DNA from: an uncultured Oscillospiraceae bacterium
GTDB taxonomy: Bacteria > Bacillota > Clostridia > Oscillospirales > Acutalibacteraceae
NCBI GenBank assembly: GCA_905193585.1
Contig: CAJJPG010000067.1
Span: 1 to 10,100 of the forward strand
DNA: 10,100 bases
Direction: 5' to 3'
Below the pieces are notes generated by a model. The model ran no database searches and was not told the origin of the DNA. It saw only the letters and a list, made by a program, of their open reading frames with translations. Of this stretch, positions 8,196 through 10,100 are shown piece by piece. How positions within the stretch are numbered: position 1 is the first letter of the stretch; the number at the start of each line of letters is the position of its first letter. Both the position numbers and the translations under genes were made by a program.

Positions 8196-8225
8196 GTTTA
8201 TTGTATAAAAAATGTATGCCGCCCA

Positions 8226-8310
8226 TAGGCTCCCTTCTTTTGCGTTAGCAAATAGAGGGGACCGCCGCCGTCAGCGGCTGGCGTGCGTATGCACGACTGA
8301 GGGGTATTTT
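8226..8310 (+). repeat. Structured intergenic repeat element (REP/MITE-like)
   Basis: Three adjacent inverted repeats occur in about 85 bases. The first is an imperfect hairpin of TCCCTTCTTTTGC against GCAAATAGAGGGGA around GTTA (8231-8261). The second is CGCCGCCG-TCAG-CGGCTGGCG (8263-8283) with one bulge. The third is GTGC-GTAT-GCAC (about 8283-8294). The run ends in GACTGAGGGGTATT. From memory, the pattern GGCTCCCTT...GAGGGGACCGCC...GACTGAGGGGT resembles dispersed non-coding repeats common in gut Ruminococcaceae. Its genome copy number cannot be checked here. Confidence 0.6.
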
Positions 8311-8359
8311 CTAAAATCTAATGTCTAAAATCTAACGTCTAATTTGACTGAGGGGTATT
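8295..8359 (+). repeat. Direct repeat of GACTGAGGGGTATT enclosing a 14-bp tandem repeat
   Basis: GACTGAGGGGTATT occurs exactly at 8295-8308 and 8346-8359, 51 bases apart. Between them TCTAAAATCTAATG (8310-8323) and TCTAAAATCTAACG (8324-8337) form two tandem copies differing at one base, followed by a partial third copy TCTAAT (8338-8343). This could be unequal duplication at the end of the structured repeat next to it. Confidence 0.8.
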
Positions 8360-8433
8360 CTTCTAACAGCTGGGGGAACTGTTTATCCTTGCAACCTTCG
8401 AAAAAAAATTTTATAAAATTTCGTCAGATTTTC

Positions 8434-8462
8434 AGTGACTGCATTTTTGCAGTCATTTTTTT
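8434..8462 (+). terminator. Intrinsic terminator upstream of spo0A
   Basis: TGACTGCA (8436-8443) pairs perfectly with TGCAGTCA (8448-8455) around TTTT and is followed by a seven-T tract (8456-8462). It would end transcription from the transporter-yerC-ROK-SIS run and insulate spo0A. Confidence 0.88.
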
Positions 8463-8504
8463 GTTGTTTATACGGAAATACCATGTTATATTGTCGGGTA
8501 AAAA

Positions 8505-8511
8505 TGTCGAA
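8505..8511 (+). promoter_or_regulatory. 0A box (Spo0A binding site)
   Basis: The exact heptamer TGTCGAA, the core 0A box known from Bacillus and Clostridium, lies 65 bases upstream of the -35 box of the spo0A promoter. A partial match, TGTCGGG, is at 8492-8498. A heptamer can occur by chance, but its place before spo0A suggests autoregulation. Confidence 0.55.
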
Positions 8512-8575
8512 TGGTGGAATAAACAGTATTTTAATGTTATTTTTACAAAGATTGTCACTATTTTTGTATTATCAC

Positions 8576-8604
8576 TTGCAATTTGTAAAAGAATGTGGTA
8601 ATAT
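8576..8604 (+). promoter_or_regulatory. Sigma-A type promoter for spo0A
   Basis: TTGCAA (8576-8581), a 17-base spacer, then TAATAT (8599-8604), ending 34 bases before the spo0A ATG. A clear sigma-H type promoter, as in Bacillus, was not found. Confidence 0.65.
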
Positions 8605-8638
8605 ATGTAAAACAACAAAACTTTGGAGGGACAAAAAA

Positions 8639-9415
8639 ATGGGAAAAAAACTAAAAATTATGATTGCGGAAGACGGAACGGAATTAGGCAAAAGCTGTGA
8701 AAAGGCATTAGCCGGATACGGAATGGAAGTTGTGATGTGCGAAAAGGACGGAGCACTTTTACTGAAGAGAATCAAGGCGGAAAAGCCCGATGTGGTTTTA
8801 GCAGATATTTTTATGCAGAACTTGGATATTTTAGGCGTGCTTGACGGAATAAAGAAAATGGACGGCAAGGAAAGACCCATGGTTATGGTAATGTCAAGTT
8901 TTGATAATTCCCGGTTGGAAAAAGAAACGCTTAATGCCGGTGCCAGCTATTATTTTTTAAAGCCGTTTGATATAAATACAATGGCGGAACGTATAATAAG
9001 ACTTTCGGGATGGAAAAACGAAATTTCCCCGATAGTCGTTAAGGATAATGTTGTGACCGACCCGGAGCTTGAGCTTATGGTAACGGAAATTATACATCAG
9101 ATAGGGGTTCCCGCACATATAAAGGGTTATCACTATCTGCGCGAGGCAATAATACTTTCGGTTAAAAACAGCGAAATTATTAATTCCGTTACAAAGCTTT
9201 TGTACCCGACTGTCGCCAAGAACCACGGGACAACCTCATCCCGTGTTGAGAGGGCAATACGCCACGCAATAGAAGTGGCATGGGATAGGGGTGATATAGA
9301 TGTTTTAAATTCGTATTTCGGCTATACTATTCAGAACGACCGCGGCAAGCCGACTAACAGCGAGTTTATTGCGATGATAAGCGATAAGCTGCGGCTGAGA
9401 CTGAAAATAAGCTGA
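8639..9415 (+). CDS. spo0A: Sporulation master regulator Spo0A
   Basis: Response regulator that, when phosphorylated, binds 0A boxes and commits the cell to sporulation; 258 residues against about 267 in Bacillus. The N-terminal receiver (1-123) has the acidic pair Glu11-Asp12, the phospho-acceptor Asp56 in VLADIF, Ser86/87 and Lys108 in FLKPFD. The C-terminal DNA-binding domain (about 143-258) is highly conserved: IGVPAHIKGYHYLREAI, LYPTVAKNHGTTSSRVERAIRHAIEVAW with the recognition helix, and GKPTNSEFIAMISDKLRL. The ATG at 8639 follows GGAGGG with eight bases spacing and fits the family start. After Asp56 the usual MP...LDG pattern reads MQNLDI, an odd change. The gene is monocistronic, with its own promoter and 0A box. 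Confidence 0.97.
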   Translation: MGKKLKIMIAEDGTELGKSCEKALAGYGMEVVMCEKDGALLLKRIKAEKPDVVLADIFMQNLDILGVLDGIKKMDGKERPMVMVMSSFDNSRLEKETLNAGASYYFLKPFDINTMAERIIRLSGWKNEISPIVVKDNVVTDPELELMVTEIIHQIGVPAHIKGYHYLREAIILSVKNSEIINSVTKLLYPTVAKNHGTTSSRVERAIRHAIEVAWDRGDIDVLNSYFGYTIQNDRGKPTNSEFIAMISDKLRLRLKIS

Positions 9416-9429
9416 TGATACATAAAAAA

Positions 9430-9504
9430 CTTTCATATGCATAGCGATTTTACGGACAAGAGAATTTTCGGCATTTTACAAATCAAGAAATAAACATATG
9501 AAAG
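9430..9504 (+). promoter_or_regulatory. Inverted repeat whose right arm overlaps the ribosome site of the dockerin gene
   Basis: CTTTCATATG (9430-9439) is the exact reverse complement of CATATGAAAG (9495-9504), separated by 55 bases. The right arm covers the first four bases of AAAGGA, the ribosome site for ATG 9515. Folded in RNA it could hide that site. It may be chance, since CATATG is itself a palindrome. Confidence 0.35.
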
Positions 9505-9514
9505 GAAAACTAAA

Positions 9515-10100
9515 ATGATTAATATTAAGAAAATGTTATCTACGGTTCTCGTAACAGCGCTAGTATCAACAACAGCAATAACGGCAGTATCGGCTGAGGA
9601 GGCAGAGCCGACAATACCGGACCTGACAGGCAAAAAATATATAACAATAGATGAAATAAATCCCGGCACGTCGGTGCGGAGCTTTTCCGAAACTGTTAAC
9701 CTTTTGGATAGCGAAGAGGTTAAAATATATAATTCCGACGGGGTGCGCCTGTTTGACAGCGGATATATAGGCAACGGAACAACCGTTGTGATTTTTGAAA
9801 ACGAATAAATTAAAGAAGTATATAAGATAAAGCTTTACGGCGATTATAACGGCGACGGAAGAATAAACGCGGCGGATCTGGCGGGGGTAAGAAAAACTGT
9901 ACTCGGCGCCGCCGATACATACGACGGTACCGTGCGCAATATAAACGCCGACGGCGGAACGGATATAAAGGATTTAATAAAGCTGAAAAAATGTCAGGCA
10001 AACACGGGCGCGATAAATCAGAGCAGGATGTTTGCGTATTCTTCAAGGTTCAGCGGCTTAAACTCTGCAGAGGTGCCCGCCGGACACCCGCACCCTTACA
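9515..10100 (+). pseudogene. Secreted dockerin-domain protein with in-frame TAA (runs off the window)
   Basis: The ATG at 9515 follows AAAGGA. The first ~27 residues are a Sec signal peptide (INIKKMLSTVL..., hydrophobic, ending AVSA-EE). A short beta-rich region follows, with VNLLDSEEVKIYNSDG and YIGNGTTVVIFENE. TAA at 9806-9808 then stops the frame. The same frame stays open to the window end and encodes a type I dockerin: GDYNGDGRINAADLAGVRKTVLG and NINADGGTDIKDLIKLKK, two EF-hand-like calcium loops with D/N at positions 1, 3, 5 and 12. The stretch before it is the short beta domain that often precedes dockerins in clostridial surface proteins. Dockerins attach proteins to cohesins, so loss of this part would release the protein. 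I do not recognise the residues after the dockerin. Confidence 0.82.

Larger units (their letters stand above)
8196..8638 (+). other. Gene-free stretch before spo0A
   Basis: No credible protein gene lies here on either strand. From left to right it holds a short A/T-rich spacer after the SIS stop, a G/C-rich structured repeat, and a 14-bp tandem repeat flanked by two copies of a GACTGAGGGGTATT box. An A/T palindrome (8406-8421), an intrinsic terminator, a perfect Spo0A-binding box and the spo0A promoter and ribosome site follow. An open frame that runs into spo0A from 8435 spans the terminator and promoter, so it is not coding. Confidence 0.75.

Noticed and set aside
8310..8343. CRISPR array
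   Set aside because: Only two and a half 14-bp tandem units without spacers and no cas genes; it is a simple tandem repeat.
8435..8638. Extended N-terminus for Spo0A from the open frame upstream
   Set aside because: The extension would translate a terminator hairpin, the 0A box and the promoter. The ATG at 8639 has a strong ribosome site and matches the family start.
6667..9808. Stop codon reassignment (TAG/TAA read as Gln) to explain the interrupted genes
   Set aside because: TAA ends tpiA, gpmI, the binding protein and yerC at family-normal C-termini, and TAG ends the ATPase just before the next start codon. No suppressor tRNA is visible.

Overview
The window looks like chromosome of a spore-forming anaerobic gut Firmicute, probably Ruminococcaceae/Oscillospirales. 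This rests on a Spo0A master regulator, a dockerin-bearing secreted protein, Gram-positive style Shine-Dalgarno sites and sigma-A promoters, and a lipoprotein-based polar amino acid ABC transporter. The genus cannot be named from this sequence alone.

Layout. (1) Positions 1-2384: the end of a glycolytic operon, with a 5'-truncated triosephosphate isomerase gene followed by an intact gpmI and a strong intrinsic terminator. The ~60 bases before tpiA do not encode the missing TpiA N-terminus. (2) Positions 2451-3826, minus strand: a NahK-like sugar kinase gene with its own promoter, then tRNA-Arg(ACG) with promoter, encoded CCA and terminator. (3) Positions 3936-8195, plus strand: a near-perfect sigma-A promoter drives a polar amino acid importer (lipoprotein, permease, ATPase). 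Directly behind it lie a YerC/TrpR-like small regulator, a ROK sugar kinase and a GmhA-like SIS isomerase. The ROK gene has an in-frame TAG and the SIS gene has a one-base frameshift, so this sugar pair looks broken. (4) Positions 8196-8638: a gene-free stretch with a structured intergenic repeat, short tandem repeats, a terminator, a perfect 0A box and the spo0A promoter. (5) Positions 8639-9415: spo0A. (6) Position 9515 to the window end: a secreted protein whose dockerin module is cut off by an in-frame TAA.

The glycolytic, transport and sporulation genes other than tpiA are intact. Four genes (tpiA, ROK, SIS, dockerin protein) carry lesions. A reassigned genetic code does not explain this, because TAA and TAG end other genes exactly where their families end. 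Local gene decay or assembly error are the leading explanations. I see no CRISPR array, no complete insertion sequence and no clearly new multi-gene system. The most useful leads are the lesions, the unusual Spo0A receiver motif and the repeat element.
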